Positions 14,065-20,876 of a stretch of 20,876 bases of DNA are shown here, piece after piece (position 1 is the first letter of the stretch; the number at the start of each line of letters is the position of its first letter). A program made the position numbers and the translations under genes. The notes beneath the pieces are model-generated. The model was not told the DNA's origin, did not search any database, and saw nothing but the letters and a program-made list of their open reading frames with translations. Source of the DNA: Dehalococcoidales bacterium (GTDB lineage: Bacteria > Chloroflexota > Dehalococcoidia > Dehalococcoidales > GCA-2688105); contig DAOWJS010000046.1 of NCBI GenBank assembly GCA_030640255.1, positions 1 to 20,876 on the forward strand. Direction: 5' to 3'.

Positions 14065-15500
14065 TTCGGAAGGGGCCGGCTGGAGGTAGCTTCAGGCCTC
14101 TCTCTGAGGAATCGATAGATAGAATTCACCAGACAGCAATGCGAGTCATCGAGGAGGTAGGCTTTGAGATAAATTCGGAAGCAGCACTGGACCTCTTCAA
14201 GAGAGCTGGTGCCTGGGTCAACCAGGAAAAACACTTGGTGCGCCTGCCTCAGCCAAGGGTCATGGAACTCATTGAGATGGCACCCTCTGAGATCAAGCTC
14301 TGTGGCCAAGATGAGAAGCATGACCTCTTCCTGGGTGGGCAGCGGGTATACGCCGGAACCGGTGGCACCGCCCTTTATATTTATCACCCGGACACGGAAC
14401 AGAGACAACTAGCCACCCTGGATGACCTGAAGCGCATTGCCAAACTGGTTGACCAGCTGGATAACATCCACCTGTTTATGCTGCCCACCTACCCCAGTGA
14501 GCTACCGGTAGAGCAGGTAGACGTAAACCGCTTCTTCGCCGGGCTGGATAATACCACCAAACATGTCATGGGGGGTGTTTACACCCCTGATGGCGTGAAG
14601 CAGGTAATACAGATGGCCGAGACCGTTGCCGGCTCCAGCGAGAAGCTTCGTCAGCACCCCCTTATCTCCATGATAATCTGCAGCATAAGTCCCCTGAAGA
14701 TGGACAGGCAACACGGCGACCTGATGGTGCCCATCGCCCAAGCTGGCATCCCTCTGGTATGCCCCGCTGAACCCCTATGTGGAGCCACATCGCCGGTGAC
14801 ACTCGCCGGAAACCTGGTAATCCAGACGGTGGACTCCCTGATGGGGGTGCTCCTTACCCAGATTGTTAATCCAGGGACACCGGTTATCTTTGGCTCAGTG
14901 GCCACCATTACTGACTTCAGAGACCTCAAGTACCTGGCGGGCCCGGTAGAGATGGGCCTCATTAATGCCGCCGGTGCCCAGATGGCGCAGTTCTATAAGC
15001 TCCCCTTCTATGCCACCGGGGGGATGACCGACTCCAAGGTGCTGGATGCCCAGTGCGGCTATGAGTCGGCTTTCACCAGCCTGCTCTGTGCCCTAGCCGG
15101 TGCCAATTTCATCCATGATGCTGCCGGACTTATGGAATTCGCCCTAACCGCATGCTATGAGAAGTATGTTATCGACAACGAGATACTGGGTATGATGATG
15201 AGAGCGGTTGAGGGTATAACGGTTAATGATGACACCCTGGCCTTTGACCTCATTAAACAGGTAGGGCCCGGGGGTAATTTCGTCACCGCCAAGCACACCA
15301 GACGCTTCATGCGGAGCGAGCACTACCAGCCCACCCTGAGCGACCGGAACTGGAGGGATGAGTGGGAAGCCAGGGGGAGCAAGACCACCTGGGAGAGGGC
15401 CGCAGAGAAAGTGAAGGAGATTATAGTCCACCATAAATACCGCCTGCCCGCGGACATAAGACAGCAGGTACTTTCAGAAATAGCCGGCATTGTCGACTGA
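14061..15500 (+). CDS. MttB-family (trimethylamine methyltransferase-like) corrinoid methyltransferase 1, non-pyrrolysine
   Basis: This 479-residue protein belongs to the MttB superfamily, whose members move a methyl group from a quaternary or tertiary amine (glycine betaine, carnitine, proline betaine and others) to a cognate corrinoid protein. Typical segments are RVIEEVGFEINSEAALDLF near the N-terminus, NRFFAGLDNTTKHVMGGV, and YATGGMTDSKVLDAQ. No in-frame TAG occurs and the gene ends in TGA, so it is not a pyrrolysine enzyme; true trimethylamine activity is therefore unlikely, and an MtgB-like betaine-type demethylase is more probable. ATG 14061 is chosen because GGAGAG precedes it and ATGA overlaps the upstream stop. 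An in-frame start at 14040 would overlap further. The substrate is unknown. Confidence 0.88.
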   Translation: MIRKGPAGGSFRPLSEESIDRIHQTAMRVIEEVGFEINSEAALDLFKRAGAWVNQEKHLVRLPQPRVMELIEMAPSEIKLCGQDEKHDLFLGGQRVYAGTGGTALYIYHPDTEQRQLATLDDLKRIAKLVDQLDNIHLFMLPTYPSELPVEQVDVNRFFAGLDNTTKHVMGGVYTPDGVKQVIQMAETVAGSSEKLRQHPLISMIICSISPLKMDRQHGDLMVPIAQAGIPLVCPAEPLCGATSPVTLAGNLVIQTVDSLMGVLLTQIVNPGTPVIFGSVATITDFRDLKYLAGPVEMGLINAAGAQMAQFYKLPFYATGGMTDSKVLDAQCGYESAFTSLLCALAGANFIHDAAGLMEFALTACYEKYVIDNEILGMMMRAVEGITVNDDTLAFDLIKQVGPGGNFVTAKHTRRFMRSEHYQPTLSDRNWRDEWEARGSKTTWERAAEKVKEIIVHHKYRLPADIRQQVLSEIAGIVD

Positions 15501-15501
15501 T

Positions 15502-16311
15502 ATGATAATAATCGGGGAAAACATTAATGCCTCAAATAGATCCGTGGCTGAAGCCATAGTCAGCCGGGATAGGGAATTCCTGCAAGGCTTAGCCCGGGCT
15601 CAAGTTACCGCTGGGGCTGACTTCATTGATGTCAACAGCAGCTTGGGCAGCGGTTCTATAGAGGATGAACCGGCAACTATGGGGTGGTTGGTGGAAGCGG
15701 TTCAGGAGGTTACCGACCGGCCGCTGGTTATTGACAGTGACCGCCCGGAGGTAATAGAGGCGGCACTGCGCAGATACCGTGGTGAAAGGCTAATGATAAA
15801 CTCAGTCACTGCCCAGCCAGAGAGACTGGCCTCCATCGGCTCCCTGGCAGCCAAGCGTCAAGCCTGGGTAATAGCACTGGCGATGGGGAGTGAGGGGATA
15901 CCCAGCACCGTTGCCGAACGGCTGGCTGCCTGCGACCAGATAATGGCACGGTTGACACAGCTAGGTCTGGAGGCAGAGCAGATATTCTTCGACCCCCTGA
16001 TACTGCCTATTGCGGTGGATTCCCACCAGGGAATGGTATCCTTAAAGACCCTGGAGCAGATTAAATCCCACTATCCGGCAGCCAAGACCGTGTTAGGTCT
16101 GAGCAACATCTCCTACGGTCTGCCCCTGAGGAAGTTGATAAACCGTGCCTTTCTGTTAATGGCCGCCTACGCCGGGCTTGATGCGGTAATATTAAACCCC
16201 CTTGACACCAAAATGATGAGCTTTATCAAGGCAGCGGATATGCTTACCGGTAAGGACTCTTCATGCCGAGGATATACCCGGGCTCACCGGAAGGGCATTT
16301 TAGAGGATTAG
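15502..16311 (+). CDS. Methyltetrahydrofolate:corrinoid methyltransferase (AcsE/MtgA-like)
   Basis: This 269-residue pterin-binding TIM-barrel enzyme would move a methyl group between the corrinoid protein and tetrahydrofolate. The IGENINASN start, AGADFIDVNSSLGS (about 37-50), a VIDSDRPE loop, FDPLILPIAVD (about 170-180) and LGLSNISYGLP match AcsE and the MtgA-type proteins. The length equals AcsE (about 260). ATG 15502 lies one base after the mttB-1 stop, giving the family-like N-terminus; TTG 15490 is in frame and would overlap. In the operon it would pass methyl groups from the MttB substrates into the folate branch of a Wood-Ljungdahl pathway, or run the reverse reaction. Confidence 0.9.
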   Translation: MIIIGENINASNRSVAEAIVSRDREFLQGLARAQVTAGADFIDVNSSLGSGSIEDEPATMGWLVEAVQEVTDRPLVIDSDRPEVIEAALRRYRGERLMINSVTAQPERLASIGSLAAKRQAWVIALAMGSEGIPSTVAERLAACDQIMARLTQLGLEAEQIFFDPLILPIAVDSHQGMVSLKTLEQIKSHYPAAKTVLGLSNISYGLPLRKLINRAFLLMAAYAGLDAVILNPLDTKMMSFIKAADMLTGKDSSCRGYTRAHRKGILED

Positions 16312-16322
16312 ATAGGAAGGCT

Positions 16323-17849
16323 ATGGCACGACAAGGGGTACTAGTAGAACCATACCAGAGGCTAAAACCGGAGCAGGTGGAACAGATACATCAGGCTTCC
16401 CTGGCTATACTGTCCCAGCCTGGTATACTCTGTTTCAATCGCAGTGCCGCTGAGGTCTTCGCCGACCACGGTGCTGAGGTCTCACCCGTCCCACAGCCCG
16501 GGGCTGACTGCTGGCATCTCCAGATACCCGAGAAGATAATCACCGATGCTGTGGAGACAGCACCGAAGGTAGTGAAGCTGGGGGCGCGGGATGAAAATAA
16601 CTGCCTTATCCTTGATGGCAATGAGCCCAGAGTCCGCTTCGCCTCAGGCTCTGAGGCTAACAACTGGCTGGAGGTGGATGTAGACGCTTTTGTCAGCAGA
16701 CGTAACCCGGACATTGAGGTTGATGTCCCCACCTTCAGGGTGGAGAAGGGCACCGTGGACCGGCTGGCCAAGGCGGCGCATCTCTGCGAGCACCTGGACT
16801 CCTGGGACAGCTTCCTGCGCACGGTCAATATTCAGGATGATGACATCACTGACGATAACAAGGATGTTAACAAGTTCTTCGTTGCCCTGAACAACACCAC
16901 CAAGCACGTGATGTCCGGGTTAACCGAGCTCAGTCAGTTGAGCAATGTGGTCAGAATGTCCCACATCATAGCTGGCGGGGAGGACAGGTTCAGGGAGAAC
17001 CCCGTCATCTCTTTTATAACCTGCGTGATAAAAAGCCCTCTGCAGATGGTAGACGATACCACCCAGACGGCGATAGAGGTAGCCAGGAGGGGTATTCCCC
17101 TAGTTATCTCCAGCTCCCCTCAGGGTGGCTCCACCGCCCCTATCACCGAAGACGGCATGGTAGCCCAAATCAACGCCGAGATTCTGGTAGGCATAGCCCT
17201 AACCCAACTGGTAAACAAGGGGGCGCCGGTACTCTATGGCAGCGTGCCGGTGAGGGCACGCATGGATAACCTTTATGACTCCTATGGAGTCCCTGAGTTC
17301 AATCAATATAACATCGACTGCGTCCAGATGGCGCGATATTACCGCCTGCCTTGCTATTCCACGGGGGGTGTCTCCGATATAAGGGTGCCGGGGATACAGG
17401 CATCGGTGGAAAGGCTATTCTCGCACATCCTGGTGACGCTGGCTGGCCCTCAGTATATTCACTATGCCTTTGGTCTTCTGGAGCGGACCAATACCTTCTG
17501 CCCCGTCCAGGCAGTGCTGGATGATACCCACATAAGCATGGTGAAGAGATTTGTCAGACAGCCGATAGTAACCGCTGATAGGATTTCGGAATCTCTGGAG
17601 CAGGTAAGAAGGGTCATGGGCACCTCCCATAAGCTCTATGTCCGGTTTGTGCGGAGTGCCCTTCGTTCCGGGGAGATTGCACCCCCATATCCCTTCGAGA
17701 GCAAAGACACGGTGGACAAGACGCTCCTTCGGGCGCGAGAGAGGATGGAGGAGATTCTATCGCTGCCTCCGTCCCATATGGCCGAGCCGGTGGTGGATAA
17801 AGTGTTTCAGGAAGTGCCTGGCCTGCTAACAAGATTGAGAGGTTCCTAG
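16323..17849 (+). CDS. MttB-family corrinoid methyltransferase 2, non-pyrrolysine paralogue
   Basis: This is a second, divergent MttB-like protein of 508 residues, longer than its operon partner. It shares the core NKFFVALNNTTKHVMSGL and YSTGGVSDIRV segments at matching positions but differs widely elsewhere, including at the putative active-site strands. It has an extra segment around residues 110-180 (NNWLEVDVDAFVSRRNPDIE and following). The only TAG in frame is the terminal stop at 17847-17849, so no pyrrolysine is predicted. ATG 16323 has AGGA five bases upstream; the frame is open upstream to 16263 but that part overlaps the pterin enzyme. Two paralogues served by one corrinoid protein suggest two substrates, or a heteromeric enzyme. 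The substrate is unknown. Confidence 0.87.
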   Translation: MARQGVLVEPYQRLKPEQVEQIHQASLAILSQPGILCFNRSAAEVFADHGAEVSPVPQPGADCWHLQIPEKIITDAVETAPKVVKLGARDENNCLILDGNEPRVRFASGSEANNWLEVDVDAFVSRRNPDIEVDVPTFRVEKGTVDRLAKAAHLCEHLDSWDSFLRTVNIQDDDITDDNKDVNKFFVALNNTTKHVMSGLTELSQLSNVVRMSHIIAGGEDRFRENPVISFITCVIKSPLQMVDDTTQTAIEVARRGIPLVISSSPQGGSTAPITEDGMVAQINAEILVGIALTQLVNKGAPVLYGSVPVRARMDNLYDSYGVPEFNQYNIDCVQMARYYRLPCYSTGGVSDIRVPGIQASVERLFSHILVTLAGPQYIHYAFGLLERTNTFCPVQAVLDDTHISMVKRFVRQPIVTADRISESLEQVRRVMGTSHKLYVRFVRSALRSGEIAPPYPFESKDTVDKTLLRARERMEEILSLPPSHMAEPVVDKVFQEVPGLLTRLRGS

Positions 17850-17863
17850 AATTGGAGGATATT

Positions 17864-18556
17864 ATGACCGAAGACCTGCTGTCGCTTATCAAGGAAAATG
17901 TTATCCAGGGAAGGATAGCCCAGGATGATGAAGGTTTTGATGAGGGGTTGGTAGGGCAACCCGGGGCCAGCGAGCTTACCGAGAAAGCCCTTACCGAAGG
18001 TGTTAACCTCGAGGATATAATAAATAAGGGACTAACCGAAGGTATGAACATCGTGGGGCAGAAATTTGAGACTGGGGAGTATTATATTCCGGATATGCTA
18101 GCCTCAGCGGAAACAGTAGGGGCCGCTATGGAGATATTGGAGCCCCACCTTGCCCAGAGTGGCATTAAGTCCAAGGGCAAGATACTGGTGGCTACCGTAA
18201 AAGGAGACCTCCACGATATCGGCAAAAACATAGTCTCCATACTGCTCCGGGGGGCCGGTTACACGGTCAAGGACCTGGGGAACGATATCGCTCCCCAGAC
18301 TATCGTGGAGGCGGTGAGAGAAGAAAGGCCCCAATTTCTGGGAATGTCGGCCCTGCTGACCAGCACCATGATACACATGAACAACACCATCGAGGCACTT
18401 ACCGAAAGCGGACTGAGGGACAAGGTAAAGATTATCATCGGCGGGGCAGCGGTCTCGGAGGAATTTGCCCAGAGCATAGGTGCCAATGGCTACGGGGCTG
18501 ACGGCTTTCAGGCAGTAAAGATAATGGACGCTTTGAGGAACAGCATGAAAGGTTAA
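17864..18556 (+). CDS. MttC-like corrinoid (cobalamin-binding) methyl-carrier protein
   Basis: This 230-residue protein carries the methyl group on cobalamin between the MttB-type and pterin-dependent enzymes. An N-terminal helical cap (about 1-95) precedes the Rossmann cobalamin domain. The B12-binding motif is DLHDIG (115-120) with the lower axial ligand His117, followed by SALLTSTM (162-169) and IIGGAAV (191-197), the standard DxHxxG/SxL/GG pattern. An acidic stretch of about 20 residues near 20-38 (QDDEGFDEGLVGQPG) looks like an insertion relative to usual MttC proteins. ATG 17864 has GGAGG (17854-17858) five bases before it; an upstream TTG 17852 overlaps that site and is rejected. It is the only corrinoid protein in the operon. 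Confidence 0.92.
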   Translation: MTEDLLSLIKENVIQGRIAQDDEGFDEGLVGQPGASELTEKALTEGVNLEDIINKGLTEGMNIVGQKFETGEYYIPDMLASAETVGAAMEILEPHLAQSGIKSKGKILVATVKGDLHDIGKNIVSILLRGAGYTVKDLGNDIAPQTIVEAVREERPQFLGMSALLTSTMIHMNNTIEALTESGLRDKVKIIIGGAAVSEEFAQSIGANGYGADGFQAVKIMDALRNSMKG

Positions 18557-18564
18557 GAGGGTTT

Positions 18565-19788
18565 ATGGCTGAAATAGATGCCTACAATGAGGCACTCAAA
18601 AGCGGACTCTACCAGAAACCTGCCGGGCTTCTGGGAAAATATGATAATGTGCGCCGCTTCTGGGAGGACGAGGAGCTTGGTCTTTACCTGAGACCCTATC
18701 TGGAGCGGCTGGTAACCCGAAAGAGGGAGCATGGACAGAGGCTTCGCCTGCTCGACCTGGGATGCGGCAGTGGGGATGGCCTGGAGTTCATTACCAGCAT
18801 CAGCCGCCAACCCCTGATTTCGGAAGGCGACACCAGGGTTATAGAGCCCGACATGCTTGAGCTTTACCAGGGCATCGATATAAACGAGGGGCTACTGAGA
18901 CAAGGTCGGGCTATCTACAGCGATAGACCGAATGTGAGTTTTACCCAGTTAAACCTCAACGACTTCGACTTTGACGCTGAAGCGCCCCATGATTTGTATC
19001 TGGCTAACTATGGAGTGCTATCCCACAACACCGATGAGCAGACGGTGGAGCTCCTGAGCAACATTGCCCGACGAAGCCAGGATGGCACCCTCATCGTCAT
19101 TGACTGGCTGGGGCGCTACTCATATGAGTGGCAGACGCTATGGACCAGGGATTTTGCCCGTAACCAGTGGATGAATTATGCCATCTCCTATATACCCTCA
19201 GCGGGTGAGATGGAGTCACCGGAGCTGACCTATTTCCCGCTAAGGATTGTGGGGCGCCAGGAGGCGCTACATATCTACCGGCAGGCAAAGAGGCAAACCA
19301 GAGGGGTTATCACCCTGCGGAAACTGGCTGACCGCTCCTCATTCGTGGGACGCCACACGGACACTGCTCAATATAACCCCCACTGCCAGCCCATGCGCCG
19401 ATTGGTCAATTCTCTCTTTGAGCCCAACCGGTGCACCAATCTAGCCGAGGCCTTGATTACCTATACCCCCAGGGACGGCTTCACCGAGATAAATACCTAC
19501 CACCAGAGGTTAGCCGATGGCTGGAACTACCTGGTAACCTACACCAAGGCGCTACTTGAGGGAAGCCAACCGCCGACAGCACCGGCCGGGATGCCTCTGC
19601 CCCTCAGGAGAGCCCGCAGGGCTATGAAGGGCGTAGTGAAAGCAGCCACCAGGATGAAAATAGGTAATGCCCGAGCCAGTCTGGTCGAGCCGCAACTGGG
19701 CTACTGCCTCAGGGAGCTCGAGATGGGTCTTCAGCGGGGGTTGGGATGTGGGCACGGGCTGGTGGCTATCTTTGAGGTGGTGAAGTAA
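18565..19788 (+). CDS. SAM-dependent class I methyltransferase with long uncharacterised C-terminal part
   Basis: This 407-residue protein has SAM-binding motif I LLDLGCGSGDG at 62-72 and an acidic residue region LYQGIDINEGLL near 106-118. Motif IV-like LYLANYGVLSHN lies near 148-160, and a LIVIDWLGRYSYEW strand follows. The Rossmann core ends near residue 200. The remaining about 200 residues include a basic, positively charged tail region (LRRARRAMKGVVKAATRMK) and have no family I can name. Start ATG 18565 follows AAGAGG. It is eight bases after the corrinoid gene and 34 before the AsnB-like gene, so it is co-expressed with both. The acceptor is unknown; a small molecule made or consumed by the pathway is more plausible than protein, but this is inference. 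Confidence 0.8.
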   Translation: MAEIDAYNEALKSGLYQKPAGLLGKYDNVRRFWEDEELGLYLRPYLERLVTRKREHGQRLRLLDLGCGSGDGLEFITSISRQPLISEGDTRVIEPDMLELYQGIDINEGLLRQGRAIYSDRPNVSFTQLNLNDFDFDAEAPHDLYLANYGVLSHNTDEQTVELLSNIARRSQDGTLIVIDWLGRYSYEWQTLWTRDFARNQWMNYAISYIPSAGEMESPELTYFPLRIVGRQEALHIYRQAKRQTRGVITLRKLADRSSFVGRHTDTAQYNPHCQPMRRLVNSLFEPNRCTNLAEALITYTPRDGFTEINTYHQRLADGWNYLVTYTKALLEGSQPPTAPAGMPLPLRRARRAMKGVVKAATRMKIGNARASLVEPQLGYCLRELEMGLQRGLGCGHGLVAIFEVVK

Positions 19789-19822
19789 GCGCCATCATCA
19801 TTTTAGCGGAGGACTGATAAAT

Positions 19823-20876
19823 ATGGCAGGTATCTCAGGAACCAGTTCCGGCAAACAAGATGTCTTAGCGTTGATGTTGAGCCGACTACATCACCGAGGC
19901 CCGAAGAAAGAGTGGAAATACCTTGGCCAGGGAGCTGCCCTGGGCTGCTGTGTTCTACCCTCAGAGACTAACCACTCAGGAAGAGTCTACGCCCAGATGG
20001 CGGGCACAGCGGTGGTAATAGATGGTCATCTCTACTCTGAAGAGGGGATGCCGTTACCTGAGGCCGACCTCGTGGTCAGTCTTTACAGCCGATTTGGCCC
20101 GGCCTTCGTGGAGCAGTTGGATGGTGATTTCGCCCTCGGTTTAGCCACTGACCGCGACTTAATACTGGCCAGAGACGCCGTGGGACTGCGGCCGCTCTTC
20201 TACGGCGCTAAAGATGGTGAACTCTACTTTGCCTCTGAGATGAAAGCCCTCCTGGGTCTATGCACCGAGGTCATAGAACTACCGCCGGGCCACATCTATA
20301 CCCAACGGGAGGGACTCCGACCATTCCAGAGCCGACAGTATTCGGTTCCCGAATTTGACAGCCCTGAAGAAGCGGCTCGTATCCTCAAGTACCTGCTAAG
20401 ATGTTCCGTGGAGATGCGGATGAAGGATGGCAATGTTAACGGCGTCCTGCTCAGCGGCGGCCTGGACTCAAGTGTTGTCGCCTGCCTGGCCAGGGAATTT
20501 CAGCCTGACCTGAAGACATTCACCGTAGGTACCGGCCTAAATGACTCTGAAGACCTGAGGCGGGCACAGGAGACGGCACAGTATCTGGGCACCGAGCACC
20601 ACGACTATACCTACGGGAAGAAAGAGATAGAGTCGGTGCTGCCTCAGGTCATTTATTACCTGGAGTCCTTTGATGAGGACTGTGTATATGGGGCAGTAGC
20701 CAATTACTTCGCCGCCGGGCTGGCAGCCGAGCACTCCAGCTGTGTGCTGTGCGGGGAGGGAGCCGATGAGTTCCTGGGCGGTTACCACGAACTAAAAGAG
20801 GCGAGAAGCGAGGTAGAATTCTTCCAGCTTACCGCCGACCTAATCGGCAATGCCTACCACACCGGACTCCAGAGAC
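19823..20876 (+). CDS. Asparagine-synthetase-like protein with inactivated glutaminase site, partial
   Basis: The frame starts at ATG 19823 (GGAGG at 19808-19812) and runs off the right edge after 351 codons. An N-terminal glutaminase-like domain (about 1-165) still folds recognisably (RLHHRGPKKE, QLDGDFALG, DAVGLRPLFYG). The obligatory Cys2 is Ala (ATG GCA), the usual arginine-containing RRLSIID segment is replaced by CCVLPSE, and NGEIYN is replaced by DGHLYSE. The synthetase domain is intact so far: PP-loop SGGLDSS at 211-217 and CGEGADEFLGGY further on. It should adenylate a carboxylate and form an amide with ammonia or an amine substrate, not glutamine. Beta-lactam and carbapenam synthetases have likewise lost this cysteine. 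It is the last visible gene of the methyl-transfer operon. Confidence 0.85.
   Translation, partial: MAGISGTSSGKQDVLALMLSRLHHRGPKKEWKYLGQGAALGCCVLPSETNHSGRVYAQMAGTAVVIDGHLYSEEGMPLPEADLVVSLYSRFGPAFVEQLDGDFALGLATDRDLILARDAVGLRPLFYGAKDGELYFASEMKALLGLCTEVIELPPGHIYTQREGLRPFQSRQYSVPEFDSPEEAARILKYLLRCSVEMRMKDGNVNGVLLSGGLDSSVVACLAREFQPDLKTFTVGTGLNDSEDLRRAQETAQYLGTEHHDYTYGKKEIESVLPQVIYYLESFDEDCVYGAVANYFAAGLAAEHSSCVLCGEGADEFLGGYHELKEARSEVEFFQLTADLIGNAYHTGLQR

Noticed and set aside
17847..17849. TAG ending mttB-2 as a possible pyrrolysine codon
   Set aside because: It follows a complete 508-residue protein and is directly followed by a ribosome site and the next gene; neither MttB gene has an internal TAG.
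14043..18051. Several minus-strand frames of 70-145 codons opposite the mttB genes
   Set aside because: They are shadows of well-supported plus-strand genes and encode no recognisable domains.

Overview
This window looks like a chromosomal segment of a strict anaerobe. The best guess is a Chloroflexota (Dehalococcoidia-like) bacterium. That rests on gene content rather than any phylogenetic marker: a SufC-SufB-only iron-sulfur system, superoxide reductase with a rubredoxin-flavoprotein, two-subunit class I fumarase, AMP-forming acetyl-CoA synthetase, and methyltetrahydrofolate/corrinoid methyl-transfer enzymes of the kind that feed a Wood-Ljungdahl pathway. No rRNA, tRNA, CRISPR array, integrase or insertion sequence was found.

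Layout. (1) About 1-4,901, minus strand: an envelope/glycan operon read GT2 glycosyltransferase, B12-type radical SAM protein, GT4 glycosyltransferase, then a UPF0182 membrane protein that runs off the left edge. (2) 4,902-5,373: a non-coding divergent region with a consensus promoter and inverted repeats. (3) About 5,374-9,025, plus strand: an iron-sulfur and oxygen-defence block of SufC, SufB, flavin reductase-rubredoxin fusion, desulfoferrodoxin (apparently starting with ATA), an EncFtn-type mini-ferritin, and a second half-ferritin reading frame without a normal start. (4) About 9,046-12,818: acetyl-CoA synthetase, fumarase alpha and fumarase beta. A decayed tail of a PEP-utilising swivel domain lies between the fumarase genes. 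(5) 12,819-13,380: a long gap with a good promoter and, on the minus strand, a protein-like reading frame broken by one TGA. (6) 13,381 to the right edge: a tight seven-gene plus-strand operon of stand-alone MetH-type reactivation domain, MttB-like methyltransferase 1, pterin-dependent methyltransferase, MttB-like methyltransferase 2, corrinoid protein, SAM-dependent methyltransferase, and an asparagine-synthetase-like protein whose glutaminase nucleophile is replaced by alanine (truncated at the edge).

How it fits together. The last operon holds most parts of a methyl-transfer circuit. Two non-pyrrolysine MttB homologues could demethylate methylated amine(s) onto one corrinoid protein, the pterin enzyme would pass the methyl to tetrahydrofolate, and the MetH-like domain would rescue oxidised cobalamin. 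Attaching a SAM methyltransferase and a glutaminase-dead, amide-forming AsnB-like enzyme to such a circuit is unfamiliar to me and is the best candidate here for an undescribed system. Smaller points of interest are the ATA start of desulfoferrodoxin and the gene remnants in the gaps.
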